A stretch of 45,660 nt of DNA from Planctomycetota bacterium (lineage in GTDB: Bacteria > Planctomycetota > Planctomycetia > Isosphaerales > Isosphaeraceae). Shown piece after piece: positions 20,190 to 28,301 of the stretch; the stretch's first letter is position 1, and each line of letters begins with the position of its first letter. The translations under genes and the position numbers were made by a program. The stretch is taken from contig JAJYWB010000050.1 of assembly GCA_021791715.1 (NCBI GenBank), positions 1 to 45,660 of the forward strand, written 5' to 3'. The notes under the pieces were generated by a model. The model made no database searches. It saw only the letters and a list, made by a program, of their open reading frames with translations, and was not told the origin of the DNA.

Positions 20190-20418
20190 CTATCTTGAAA
20201 TCGAATGGATAGCCGGTTCGGTTCTTTGACGACCGTCCATTCCATGAATCGGAGCGAGGCGATCAAACAACGATCATGCTCCACTCCGATCTCGGCGATC
20301 GTCTACCCGAGCGGGAATAGGAATCTTTGCTAAAAACGCTCGGACCGAAGGCTTCTTCGGCAAACTCAATGGAAAATGCGTTCTCCGCGGCGATAACTCC
20401 CGCCGCGATAAGGCGAGC

Positions 20419-20892
20419 ATGAAACGAATAATAACAATATTTATTCAAATAGGCATAATTCTTGTCGGGATCGGCGCTCTTGCGTTTCTGATTTGGGAAC
20501 CCCGCGTCGAGGGCGTGAACAAACACGCCGGCCTGGTTGAGATTTACTTCAATTTTTTTATTGTATATGTGTATTTAAGCTCGATACCATTTTTCGCCTC
20601 GCTCTATCAGGCGTTCAAGGTCGCGGGATACGTCCGACGCGATAAGATCGTGTCGCAAGCGGCCGTAAAGGCTTTGCGGACAATAAAAGATTGCGCGATG
20701 ATCGTCATTGGACTTGTTCTGATAAGCTTAATGTTCATGATCTTTGGCGACCCCGAAGACCGGCCCGCGGGGCTTTTTATGCGCGTCTTCTTCACCTTTC
20801 CCACAATCATCGCCGCGGTCACGGCGGCGAAGTTCGAACGGATTTTGCGGACCGCCGTGGAACGACAATCCAAGAACGATCGAAAGGTGTAA
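20419..20892 (+). CDS. DUF2975-like four-helix membrane protein
   Basis: A 157-residue protein with four clear hydrophobic segments (about 5-27, 42-65, 91-111, 122-140) and a basic C-terminus (ERILRTAVERQSKNDRKV). The helix spacing, the first helix with IGIILVGIGALAFLIWEP, and the loop with DKIVSQAAVKALRTIKDCA resemble DUF2975 proteins, membrane proteins of unknown role. DUF2975 genes are often followed by a small XRE-type regulator; none is seen here. The start ATG has AAGG about 5 bases upstream. Function unknown. Confidence 0.65.
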   Translation: MKRIITIFIQIGIILVGIGALAFLIWEPRVEGVNKHAGLVEIYFNFFIVYVYLSSIPFFASLYQAFKVAGYVRRDKIVSQAAVKALRTIKDCAMIVIGLVLISLMFMIFGDPEDRPAGLFMRVFFTFPTIIAAVTAAKFERILRTAVERQSKNDRKV

Positions 20893-21089
20893 TCCAAACA
20901 CTTCTCGACTCGCTGGAACCGAGCGAGTTCAAATGAACTCGTGGTTCGTCCACGGTGGTTTCTTGATCGCGGAGCGCGACGCGATGAATGTGGCCCGCAT
21001 ATCGGACGCGGCGCCCCTGCGAAGGCCGGCGGCGGCTGATCGCGGTCTGCGATAGACCGCTTTCCTTTCACCATATCTTGGAGGCGATG

Positions 21090-21506
21090 ATGAAGGCGAT
21101 CTTTTCCATTGCGTTGATACTCGAAATCGGCTGCCTCGTGGTCGCGGCGGACAAGGTTGATCTCGTCGGGACATGGAAGTGCGAATATGAGATCGACGGA
21201 CGGATGCGGATGTTCACGCTGACGATCAAGAAGGACGGCGACAAACTCGAGGCGACGATGAACCGGCGGCGCCGGAAGGAGACAGGCGTCAAGGACCTGA
21301 AGTTGAAGGACGAAATTCTCACGTTTTCCGCCGTGCGGAAATTTATGGATAACGAGTTCACCGTCGAGTACTCGCTGAAGATTGACGGAGACACGCTCAA
21401 GGGGAAAGGCGCGGCCGACTTCGAAGGCGAAAAGCGGGAATATGATAGACTCTTCGTCCGTTTCTTCCGCGCGCCGAGCGCGCATCTTTTGAGTGAACGG
21501 AAGTAG
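21090..21506 (+). CDS. Small secreted beta-rich protein of unknown function
   Basis: A 138-residue protein with a signal peptide (MKAIFSIALILEIGCLVVAA, cleavage probably near ADK). The mature part opens with VDLVGTWKCEYEIDGR and continues in alternating strands (FTLTIKKDGDKLEATM, EYSLKIDGDTLKGKG), like small lipocalin-like or TIGR03067-like planctomycete proteins; I am not certain of the family. ATG 21090 is taken rather than the adjacent ATG 21087 because TTGGAGG is then about 6 bases away. The mature sequence is rich in Lys and Asp, with more AAG codons than the core genes nearby. Confidence 0.65.
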   Translation: MKAIFSIALILEIGCLVVAADKVDLVGTWKCEYEIDGRMRMFTLTIKKDGDKLEATMNRRRRKETGVKDLKLKDEILTFSAVRKFMDNEFTVEYSLKIDGDTLKGKGAADFEGEKREYDRLFVRFFRAPSAHLLSERK

Positions 21507-22141
21507 AGATTATACCGACCCGACGCGCAAGCGAGGGTCCGATCGAATGATCAATCGAATGTTTTCACGATATTATCAGAAGCCCCTCGCTCGCGCGTCG
21601 GGCTGGTATGATTGCGGCTCCGCCGCTTTAGAAACGGGAAGAGGGAGAAGAAAGACGAGCGGCGAGGGAAGGAGTCGAGAGCCGAATCGAGCGACAAGTC
21701 GATTCTTCCTCTTAAACTTCTCCGCTCCGTCCACGCATTTCTGAAAGCGGCGTTGAGCGGAAACGCCCGCCCGAAGTACAAATGATTTCAAGTTTTGATC
21801 ATTCAATTATTCTCTTCATCGTATAAGAAGTACGCACTCGCTCGCGCTTCTGGCCGGCAAAGATCGCGGCTTCGCCGCGTGAAGCTCGACAAGCCGCCGA
21901 CGGACCGGCGGCCGCTCGCATTGAATCCGCGTTCGGCGTTCCGTCGATCCTCCGGCCGCCGAGTTTTGAGATTCGGGGCGACGAGACGGCGATTGAACAT
22001 TTTTTTGATTCCCGTCGAGTCGATCGGATTAAACTTACAAATACATGATGAATCTTGGAAGCTGTCGCCGCGATCGTCGGCGAGCGACCGACTTTGACAA
22101 AAATAATCGCAATGGGATCGAGGATGCGGCGAACGCTCAAA
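21507..22141. other. Intergenic region with an inverted repeat
   Basis: It lies between the secreted protein and the 3' end of the decarboxylase gene on the other strand. It holds the inverted repeat at 21509-21611, a degenerate copy of one arm near 21836-21856, and a copy of a dispersed GGGGCGACGAGACGGC motif at 21973-22010. The overlapping frames look non-coding. Confidence 0.55.
21509..21611. repeat. Inverted repeat pair around GACGCGCAAGCGAGGG
   Basis: The left arm (about 21509-21541) contains ATACCGACCCGACGCGCAAG then CGAGGG. The right arm (about 21581-21611) is its near-exact reverse complement, CCTCGCTCGCGCGTCGGG followed by CTGGTAT. The arms are about 30 bp and the middle about 40 bp. 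It resembles small palindromic elements dispersed in planctomycete genomes. It could fold in RNA from either strand and may act as a terminator between the converging genes. Confidence 0.7.
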
Positions 22142-23800
22142 TCAGCCGTTACCGTACAACTCGTCAAGATGTCGGTTCGCGAGCGCGAGACCCTTTGGGT
22201 AATCGGTTCGACCTCCGACAACTTCGATGTAACAAGCCGATCGACCGGTGGCGGCTTCGGCGAGTGCGGCGTCAAGTTCTCCGAGCGTGGTGACTTTCGC
22301 GGTGAACCATCCCTTGCAACCAAGAGCCGCCGGAAGGGTGTGGTATACCCAGGGCGCCAGATCGTTGTATTCCCAATCCGGGTTTTTTTCGAGCGCTCGC
22401 TCGATCATATATCCACTGTTGTTGAGGACAATAATCACCGGTCTGAGTCCATAGCGGCCCATCGCGCCAAGTTCGCCGGCGGACATCTGATGCGAGCCCT
22501 CGCCTGTGAAGAGCACGGTTCGCCGTGAGCGGTCAGCCAACGCGACGCCCAGGGTCGCGCCCGTGGCCCAGCCGATCGAACCCCAAAGGCTCTGGCCGTG
22601 TACGCACGCTCCGTCGGGCAATGCGAGCGGTACGATCCCGGCGGCGGAGCTGCCGGTTTCGATGACGATTTGATCGTTTGGTTTGAGAAAGTCTCGATAT
22701 CGCTCATACATCGCTTCGACGGTGATCGGATCACCCGCGCCGCCGATCGGTTTTGAATGGACGGTCTTCGGCGGGGCCGAATATCCGAAGTTCTTGCGGA
22801 GCGCGTTGCTCACGCCGTCGAAGACATCGCGCATTCGGACCGGGTTGAAAACCCGCTCTCCGATACGGACGTAATCGACGCCGATGCTCAAGAACCGATC
22901 GGGTGAGATCCGACTCGAATATGCAATGGTATTGTTATCGTGAAACGAAACTCCGCCGGCATCGATCACCAGGTCGGCTTCCTCGACCGCTTTCAGCACC
23001 TCTGGGGAAGACAAGACGCCGGAATACATTCCGGCGAACTGGGGGTGCGATTCGGGCAGTACACCTTTGTCCATAGCCATCGTGGCGAAGGGACATCCGA
23101 GCTTTTCGATCAACGCCAGAAGGCTCGTTTGCAGCCTGAACCGAGAGACCGTGTAGGCGGGCAATATGGCGACGGATTTCGCCGCTTCGATCCGCCTGGT
23201 GATCGCGGTGATCGCGCCGGCGAGATCGGGGCCGCTCGCGGGCTTCGGGTAGGGGTGCGCTTCGCAAGGAGTCACCGGGGTATCGGCATAATCGGATGCG
23301 ACCAAGATGTAGGCCGGTCGGCTCTCGGCGCGTGCGGTTGCGATCAAACGCTCCATCTCGGGGATACAATTGTCGGGCGTGATCACCGCCGAAACGCATG
23401 CCGCCTGTTCGGAAATATTCGCGAAGTTTTGGAAAACACCGTCACCAAGCGTGTGGTGCGTGATCTTGTGAACCCGCTGATGTCGCATCGTTTGCATGCC
23501 GACCAGGTGGAATATGCACGAACGCTCCGCTTTGGCGCCCATGACGCCGTTCAAAGCCGACAACTCGCCTACCGCGTAGGTGGTCATCAGCATCGCACAC
23601 CCGCGAACGCGTGCATAACCGTCGGCGGCGTATGCGGCGTTCAACTCGTTCGAGCAACCAATCCACTTGACCGCGCCGCTTCGAACGACGGCGTCGCAAA
23701 GCCGAAACACATAATCACCCGGCACGCCAAAGCACTCGGTGATTCCTTCACGAGCAAGCCGGTTGATGATGTAATCGCCGACCATGATTGCGACTTTCAT
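22142..23800 (-). CDS. Thiamine-diphosphate 2-oxo-acid decarboxylase (PDC/IpdC/KdcA type)
   Basis: A cytosolic, non-oxidative decarboxylase that turns a 2-oxo acid (pyruvate, indolepyruvate, phenylpyruvate or branched chain) into an aldehyde and CO2. It has 552 residues, as in bacterial PDC and IpdC. The N-terminal domain carries the cofactor Glu (NELNAAYAADGYAR, Glu52) and the paired histidines of this subgroup (ITHHTLGDG, His115-His116). The C-terminal domain has the ThDP/Mg site GEGSHQM...NNSGYMIE, with Glu where GDG is commoner. ATG 23800 is preceded by GAGAGG; the open frame continues upstream but unlike the family. The HH pair separates it from acetolactate synthase and oxalyl-CoA decarboxylase. 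The substrate cannot be settled by eye. It is a single gene with no alcohol or aldehyde dehydrogenase beside it. Confidence 0.88.
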   Translation of the reverse strand: MKVAIMVGDYIINRLAREGITECFGVPGDYVFRLCDAVVRSGAVKWIGCSNELNAAYAADGYARVRGCAMLMTTYAVGELSALNGVMGAKAERSCIFHLVGMQTMRHQRVHKITHHTLGDGVFQNFANISEQAACVSAVITPDNCIPEMERLIATARAESRPAYILVASDYADTPVTPCEAHPYPKPASGPDLAGAITAITRRIEAAKSVAILPAYTVSRFRLQTSLLALIEKLGCPFATMAMDKGVLPESHPQFAGMYSGVLSSPEVLKAVEEADLVIDAGGVSFHDNNTIAYSSRISPDRFLSIGVDYVRIGERVFNPVRMRDVFDGVSNALRKNFGYSAPPKTVHSKPIGGAGDPITVEAMYERYRDFLKPNDQIVIETGSSAAGIVPLALPDGACVHGQSLWGSIGWATGATLGVALADRSRRTVLFTGEGSHQMSAGELGAMGRYGLRPVIIVLNNSGYMIERALEKNPDWEYNDLAPWVYHTLPAALGCKGWFTAKVTTLGELDAALAEAATGRSACYIEVVGGRTDYPKGLALANRHLDELYGNG

Positions 23801-24017
23801 CGTGAAACCTCTCGAAACAAGTCCGCGGTCGCCCGCCGCGCGACGGCGGCCGACATCGTCGTTTTGCGTTCGCGCGGAGACGAGCGTAACGCGACGTCGG
23901 CGCGGCCAAAGAACGCGGTCAATCTTGAGCCGGCCTGAGGTCGAAAGCAAGCGCGTCGGCGCACGTCGGTTCGGCCGATCGGCGCGATTTCGATCGTGAT
24001 CGAAATATCAATGCGCT

Positions 24018-24039
24018 AATAAAGTACAAGTACTTTATT
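24018..24039. promoter_or_regulatory. Perfect dyad upstream of the decarboxylase gene
   Basis: AATAAAGTAC and GTACTTTATT form a perfect 10-bp inverted repeat separated by two bases, in an AT-rich block about 220 bases before the decarboxylase start. It looks like a dimeric regulator's binding site, but no regulator can be named, and it could simply be a short hairpin. Confidence 0.4.
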
Positions 24040-24519
24040 TAATTATTTCTATAAATAGAAAGATAATATAGACAAAATGGATCTCGGGTCGAGAGGACGG
24101 CTATTGATCATTTTTTGACGGCATCCGTTCTCCGGAACGGTTCATGGACGCCCATGTCGTATTATCTGTATGCTTAAATAGTGATAATACTTTCATTTGA
24201 TTGCGGACCCCGTCGTTCGCCCGCGGCGTTTCGTCGCTTCGCGGTTCCCTGTCGGTCGCGGCGCCGGGGGAAAGGGAGCGGCTCGATGACCGCCGTTATT
24301 CCACACATCAGGCCGCCGCGATATCCCTACGCGATCGATCACGCCCTTGCCTCGTGCCGGATCGCGTCAACGAGGTTGCATCGTTGATTTGGAAAGCGTC
24401 GCTGAAGATTTCGGTTCCGCGCAATAATTAGGTGTCTAGATTTTCACACGAGGTTGTCACACGATTAAAAAATTTGGACGAATGTTCAAGCGAGCGTCTG
24501 GGAAACCGATTTCGATTGA

Positions 24520-24815
24520 GGATGCGGCGAAGCGATCGGGTCGATTGTGGTTCCAGGGTCGTCGAGTTCCAAAGTCGCCTTCATCCGAGCGATCGATCCA
24601 ATCGAAGGATCAAATAATCTTGTCTAAAACGCCTCAATCATCAAGGCGAATGTATATCTATGCGCCGAACCGTCTCAAAATGTCGAATTCCCGCGCCGAT
24701 CCCCTCTCGCACGCCTCATTTCACTTGATTTCCGTCGTCTAATCCTGACCCGAATCGAGAAGTGATTTATCCTTGATTTGTCTGGCCGACGCGAAGTTTG
24801 GGCGTCTGCTTTGAA
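24520..24815 (+). repeat. Long direct repeat, left copy
   Basis: About 296 bases that recur, with scattered changes and small indels, at 27737-28042. The best-kept core runs from about 24647 to 24742 (ATGCGCCGAACCGTCTCAAA through GATTTCCGTCGTCTAAT) and is nearly identical in both copies. A short inverted repeat (CGCCTCAA / TCAAGGCG here, perfect as CGCCTTGA / TCAAGGCG in the right copy) lies just before the core. No coding frame is shared. Confidence 0.88.
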
Positions 24816-25058
24816 TTTTCCGCTTTGAATTTCTGAAGGGTCGCGGCGACAGGACGGCTATCGAACTTTTTGTCGCACGCGTCCTGGTATGAGAGATTAG
24901 ATCAGCAATCGAGCGACCGGCAACACCTGGAGCATTTTTTTCTTGAACGGCGGTGTGCATCATGGTATTAACCAAATAGTACTGGGTCGTATCAATGGAA
25001 TCCGGATGCGCACGTCGAGCGCCTGACGCGATTCTTTCCGCCAAGCCAAGAGGCGCCC

Positions 25059-25574
25059 ATGAGCCGACCAGGCAAGCGCGGCGCGAGCCCGACCGATTTG
25101 GCTACTTCGGTAGATCGCGTTCGGGCCGGCCACGCTCTGGCTCTTGGGCCGCGGGCGGATTACCTGGCGATGCATCGTCGGGCTAATTAGTTGTTCACCC
25201 GGTATGGTTTGACCGCGGATCAGTTTGTCCTCTTGAACCGGTTGGCCGAGTGTGACGGGAGAACGCAAAAGGAACCCGCCCGGCTCACGCACTTCGACTC
25301 GAACACCATCAGCGAGATGCTCGGCCGACTCGAGCGGCGGAGGCTCATCAAGCGTGAGCGGCACCCGGACGACGGACGGGCGCCGTTTATGTCGCTGACG
25401 GAGGCCGGGTTGGCGGTGCAGCGACGAGCGATGGCAGGATTGGCCCCTTTCTGCGCGGCGCTCGCGGACCTTGTCCCGCCCGCTGAGTTGGAACCGTTCC
25501 TCCGCCATCTTAGCCAAATCGCCGACGGGGTAATTCCAGAAGACGGGCCCGTAGCCGGCGGTGAAGATGCGTGA
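25059..25574 (+). pseudogene. MarR-family regulator interrupted by an in-frame TAG
   Basis: From ATG 25059 the frame reads MSRPGKRGASPTDLATSVDR onward to LAMHRRAN, meets TAG at 25188-25190, and continues in the same frame with LFTRYGLTADQFVLLNRLAE and a complete winged-helix core (SNTISEMLGRLERRRLIKRE, DDGRAPFMSLTEAG). Joined, the two parts give about 171 residues, the normal MarR length with the N-terminal dimer helix, so the stop looks like a recent nonsense change (CAG to TAG fits). A TTG directly after the TAG could restart translation, giving a 127-residue protein without the first helix, but no ribosome site is visible there. As a MarR protein it would repress neighbours in response to a small ligand. 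The two secreted-protein genes follow at once. Confidence 0.75.
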
Positions 25575-25644
25575 TGAGGCGGCGCGTTGATGCGGTTGTT
25601 GGATGAGCGATTCTTTTCCGGACGAGCTTTAACGGAGGTTTGTG

Positions 25645-26568
25645 ATGAGACCTTTGGCGCAACGTGCCTGCTGGTTGACCCTGTTCCTCCTGGCCGTCGC
25701 CCTGCTACCGGCCGGACTGGTCGGTGATGACGGGGTCCCGGCGAAACAGCCGGAAGGCGCCGCGGTCAAGGGCCGGCGCGTCTTCTATGCCTCGCACAGC
25801 CTGATGTGGTACGTTCCTCCGCCACTGGAGGAACTGGCCGACGCCGCCGGGATCAAGGGCCACAAACTGGTCGGCCTTCAGCGCCTGGGAGCGTCCAAGA
25901 CCGCGCAACACTGGAATCTGCCCGAGGCGAAAAACAAGGCGAAAGACGCATTGAAGAAAGGGGACGTGGATGTCCTCGTCCTCTCGCCGATCCAGTTCCC
26001 CGATGAGGGCGTCGACAACTTCGTCAAACTCGGCCTCGGGGCCAACGCGAACATGCGCTTCGTGGTGCAAATATCGTGGGGCGGCTGGGACATCGATAAC
26101 CAGGACTTCCCCAAAGGAGCGACGAAGCAGGTCGATTGGAACAAAACGCCGGAGCAGTTGAAGAAGCTCTACTTGCGCAACATCAAGGCCGCCGAGGACC
26201 AGGCCGACGCGATCAACAAGCAGGTCGGCAAAAAAGTCGTGTTCCTCGTGCCCAGCGCCCAGGCGCTAGTGGCCCTGCGGACACGCATCTACAACAAGGA
26301 AATGCCCGGGCTAACAAGCCAGGATCAATTGTTCCGCGACCCGATGAGTCATCCCGCGCCGCCGCTCGAAGCCCTTAACGCCTACCTGCACTACGCCGTC
26401 ATCTACGGTCAAAGCCCGATCGGCCTGCCTATGCCCGCCCTCTTGAAGAACGCCAAAACGGACGCCTGGGATGACCAGTTCAACCGCGCCTTGCAGGAGA
26501 TCGCTTGGAGCACGGTGATCGGTTTCCGCTACAGCGGCGTTACAGCGGCGCCGGCGAAAAAGAAGTAA
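25645..26568 (+). CDS. Secreted SGNH-hydrolase-like protein
   Basis: A 307-residue exported protein. The signal peptide is MRPLAQRACWLTLFLLAVAL, continuing to about residue 28. The mature start RRVFYASHSLMWYVPPPLEEL corresponds to the SGNH block I region (GHSL in relatives, SHSL here). Near the end, DPMSHPAPPLEALNAYLHYA fits the D-x2-H type block V seen in planctomycete SGNH/GDSL-like proteins, followed by YGQSPIGLP. If active it would be an esterase or deacylase on a secreted or surface substrate; the assignment rests on motif spacing only. The ATG at 25645 has GGAGG 6 bases upstream, better than the GTG just before. It is part of the cassette between the long direct repeats, with CTG/AAG/GCC-rich codons and few CGATCG words. 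Confidence 0.65.
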   Translation: MRPLAQRACWLTLFLLAVALLPAGLVGDDGVPAKQPEGAAVKGRRVFYASHSLMWYVPPPLEELADAAGIKGHKLVGLQRLGASKTAQHWNLPEAKNKAKDALKKGDVDVLVLSPIQFPDEGVDNFVKLGLGANANMRFVVQISWGGWDIDNQDFPKGATKQVDWNKTPEQLKKLYLRNIKAAEDQADAINKQVGKKVVFLVPSAQALVALRTRIYNKEMPGLTSQDQLFRDPMSHPAPPLEALNAYLHYAVIYGQSPIGLPMPALLKNAKTDAWDDQFNRALQEIAWSTVIGFRYSGVTAAPAKKK

Positions 26569-26731
26569 TGCTCATCTGGCAAATGTGTGTCTCTCGCGTC
26601 ACGGCGGAAGTGGGCGTTCCGACTTTCCCTTCGGTCCACACAGACCGCCAAAGACACAGGCTTAATCCGTAGTGGTGGTCGTCGCCCGGCGACCCGTGAG
26701 TAGTGAATCGTTAATATGTGGAGATAGACTC

Positions 26732-27631
26732 ATGAATTGTTTCTCGCAATCCTTGCTCGTGGTGATTTTCGCAGCGCTGACAAGCCTCGGCTCGGCTTGG
26801 GCGCAGGACAAGAGCGGGCCGGCGCCAGACAGCACTCAACCGGTCGGCGGTTCGGGCCCGTACAAGGCGATCGTCGTCGGTGAGGAGACCCTGGCGACGC
26901 ACGCCATCTACCGCCCAAAAGATCTCTCTCCGTTCGGCAAAGACATGAAGCTGCCGATCGTCCTATGGGGCAACGGCGGGGGTGCTAACAGTTCGCGCTT
27001 CTATGCACGATTCCTAACCGAGATCGCCTCGCATGGGTTCCTCGTGGTGGCCATTGGTCCGGTGAAAGCCGCCCCGGGCGGCGGCAGGGGCGGCGGGACA
27101 AAGTCCTCCCAACTGCTTGACGGGCTGAAATGGGCCATCGAACAGAACTATCAAGACGGGGAGTACAAGGGGAAACTCGACACGAAAAGGGTCGCCGCGA
27201 TGGGCCATTCCCTCGGCGGGTTGCAGGCGCTGGAAGTATCGAGCGATCCCCGCATCACGACCACCGTCTGCTGGAACAGTGGCGTGCTCGAGGGGCGCAG
27301 GTCGCTCGGTCCCAAAGTATCAAGGTCTGACTTGAACAATCTGCACGGGGCGCTCGCGTACTTCAATGGAGGTCCAAAGGACATCGCGACTCCGAACGCG
27401 GAGGCCGACTTCCAAGCGATTAAGAGCCTGCCGGTGTTTTTTGCCGGCCGCGACGTGGGACACGGCGGAACGTTTGGGCAACCGAACGGAGGCGTGTACG
27501 GGCAGGTGGGGGTGGCCTGGTTGAAGTGGCAACTCAAGGAGGACAAAGAGACCGCCAAGATGTTCCTCGGCGATCCTCCGGGACTGGCCTCCGACAAAGA
27601 GTGGACCGTGAAAGCGAAGAACCTGAAGTGA
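26732..27631 (+). CDS. Secreted alpha/beta hydrolase
   Basis: A 299-residue exported serine hydrolase. A signal peptide (MNCFSQSLLVVIFAALTSLG, then SAWAQ) precedes the mature protein. The oxyanion region is LPIVLWGNGGGANSSRFYAR, the nucleophile elbow is MGHSLGG (Ser near 152), and a late His lies in RDVGHGGTFGQ. This resembles dienelactone-hydrolase/PET-hydrolase-like polyester or lipid esterases; the exact substrate is unknown. GGAGA stands 7 bases before ATG 26732. It follows the SGNH-like gene by 163 bases and shares its unusual codon and word use, so the two were probably acquired together. Confidence 0.82.
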   Translation: MNCFSQSLLVVIFAALTSLGSAWAQDKSGPAPDSTQPVGGSGPYKAIVVGEETLATHAIYRPKDLSPFGKDMKLPIVLWGNGGGANSSRFYARFLTEIASHGFLVVAIGPVKAAPGGGRGGGTKSSQLLDGLKWAIEQNYQDGEYKGKLDTKRVAAMGHSLGGLQALEVSSDPRITTTVCWNSGVLEGRRSLGPKVSRSDLNNLHGALAYFNGGPKDIATPNAEADFQAIKSLPVFFAGRDVGHGGTFGQPNGGVYGQVGVAWLKWQLKEDKETAKMFLGDPPGLASDKEWTVKAKNLK

Positions 27632-27736
27632 CGGTCGGCGCCGACCCTCAGGCGCGAACTCGAGCACGGCAACCGAGACTTTGTATCGCCCTGGGAAACT
27701 GCTTCCGGTGTCGGTTATCTGCAAAGTCGGGGCGAC

Positions 27737-28042
27737 GGGACGCGGCGAAACGATCGGGTCGATTGTGGTTCCAGGGGGCGTCGAGTTCCAAAGACGCCTT
27801 CATCCGAGCAATCGATCCGATCGATCCGATCGAATGATCAAATAATCTTGTCTAAAACGCCTTGATCATCAAGGCGAATGTATCTCTATGCGCCGAACCG
27901 TCTCAAAATGTCGAATTCCCGCGCCGATCCCCTCTCGCACGCCTCATTTCACTTGATTTCCGTCGTCTAATTACGCTACGAATTGAGAAGTAATTAATAT
28001 TTGATTTGCCTGGGCGACACAAAGTTTGGCTGTCCGGGTTTT
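27737..28042 (+). repeat. Long direct repeat, right copy
   Basis: The counterpart of 24520-24815, in the same orientation and about 3.2 kb away. The alignment begins at GCGGCGAA(A/G)CGATCGGGTC and fades after the GCGAAGTTTGG / ACAAAGTTTGG stretch. Differences include an extra CGATCGAT tract and single changes. The small stem CGCCTTGA-TCA-TCAAGGCG is perfect in this copy (about 27859-27877). Confidence 0.88.
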
Positions 28043-28277
28043 GGTTGCTACAGCTTGAGCCGACGACACACGACAGAACCCGTTCGATGTCCGAGCCTGG
28101 ATGGTGTACCACAAGAACGCGCCGTGCAACGACACAAGCCATGGCCGGCGGGTCCGGCAAGCCAAGTAAGCGCGCTATAGCCGCTTTGAGATCGGCATCC
28201 AGCACTTTCTCCCCAGTGCGAATCGCCTGCCCGACCAATGGGGACGCGACGAGAATATCGTGTTCCGCCGTGCCGCC
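27903..28277 (-). pseudogene. Possible gene remnant (partial frame)
   Basis: On the minus strand a frame opens after a stop at about 28278 and reads a protein-like stretch (EHDILVASPLVGQAIRTGEK, then DADLKAAIARLLGLPDPP) before running into the direct repeat, where composition becomes Arg/Ser-rich. The good part has no start codon with a ribosome site. The LLGLPDPP ending faintly recalls nitroreductase-like C-termini, but I would not name it. It is most simply a truncated gene cut by the repeat. Confidence 0.3.
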
Positions 28278-28301
28278 CTATACGTTGGTTAAGATTTATC
28301 T

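Larger units (their letters stand above)
23801..25058. other. Long intergenic region upstream of the decarboxylase and the cassette
   Basis: About 1.26 kb with no supported gene. It contains an AT-rich block at 24000-24080 with a dyad (24018-24039), a dispersed-motif copy at 24092-24120, the left long direct repeat (24520-24815) and another motif copy at 24841-24875. A minus-strand frame at 24739-25044 has protein-like patches (TTQYYLVNTMMHTAV) but no start signal or family, and may be a gene remnant. Confidence 0.55.
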
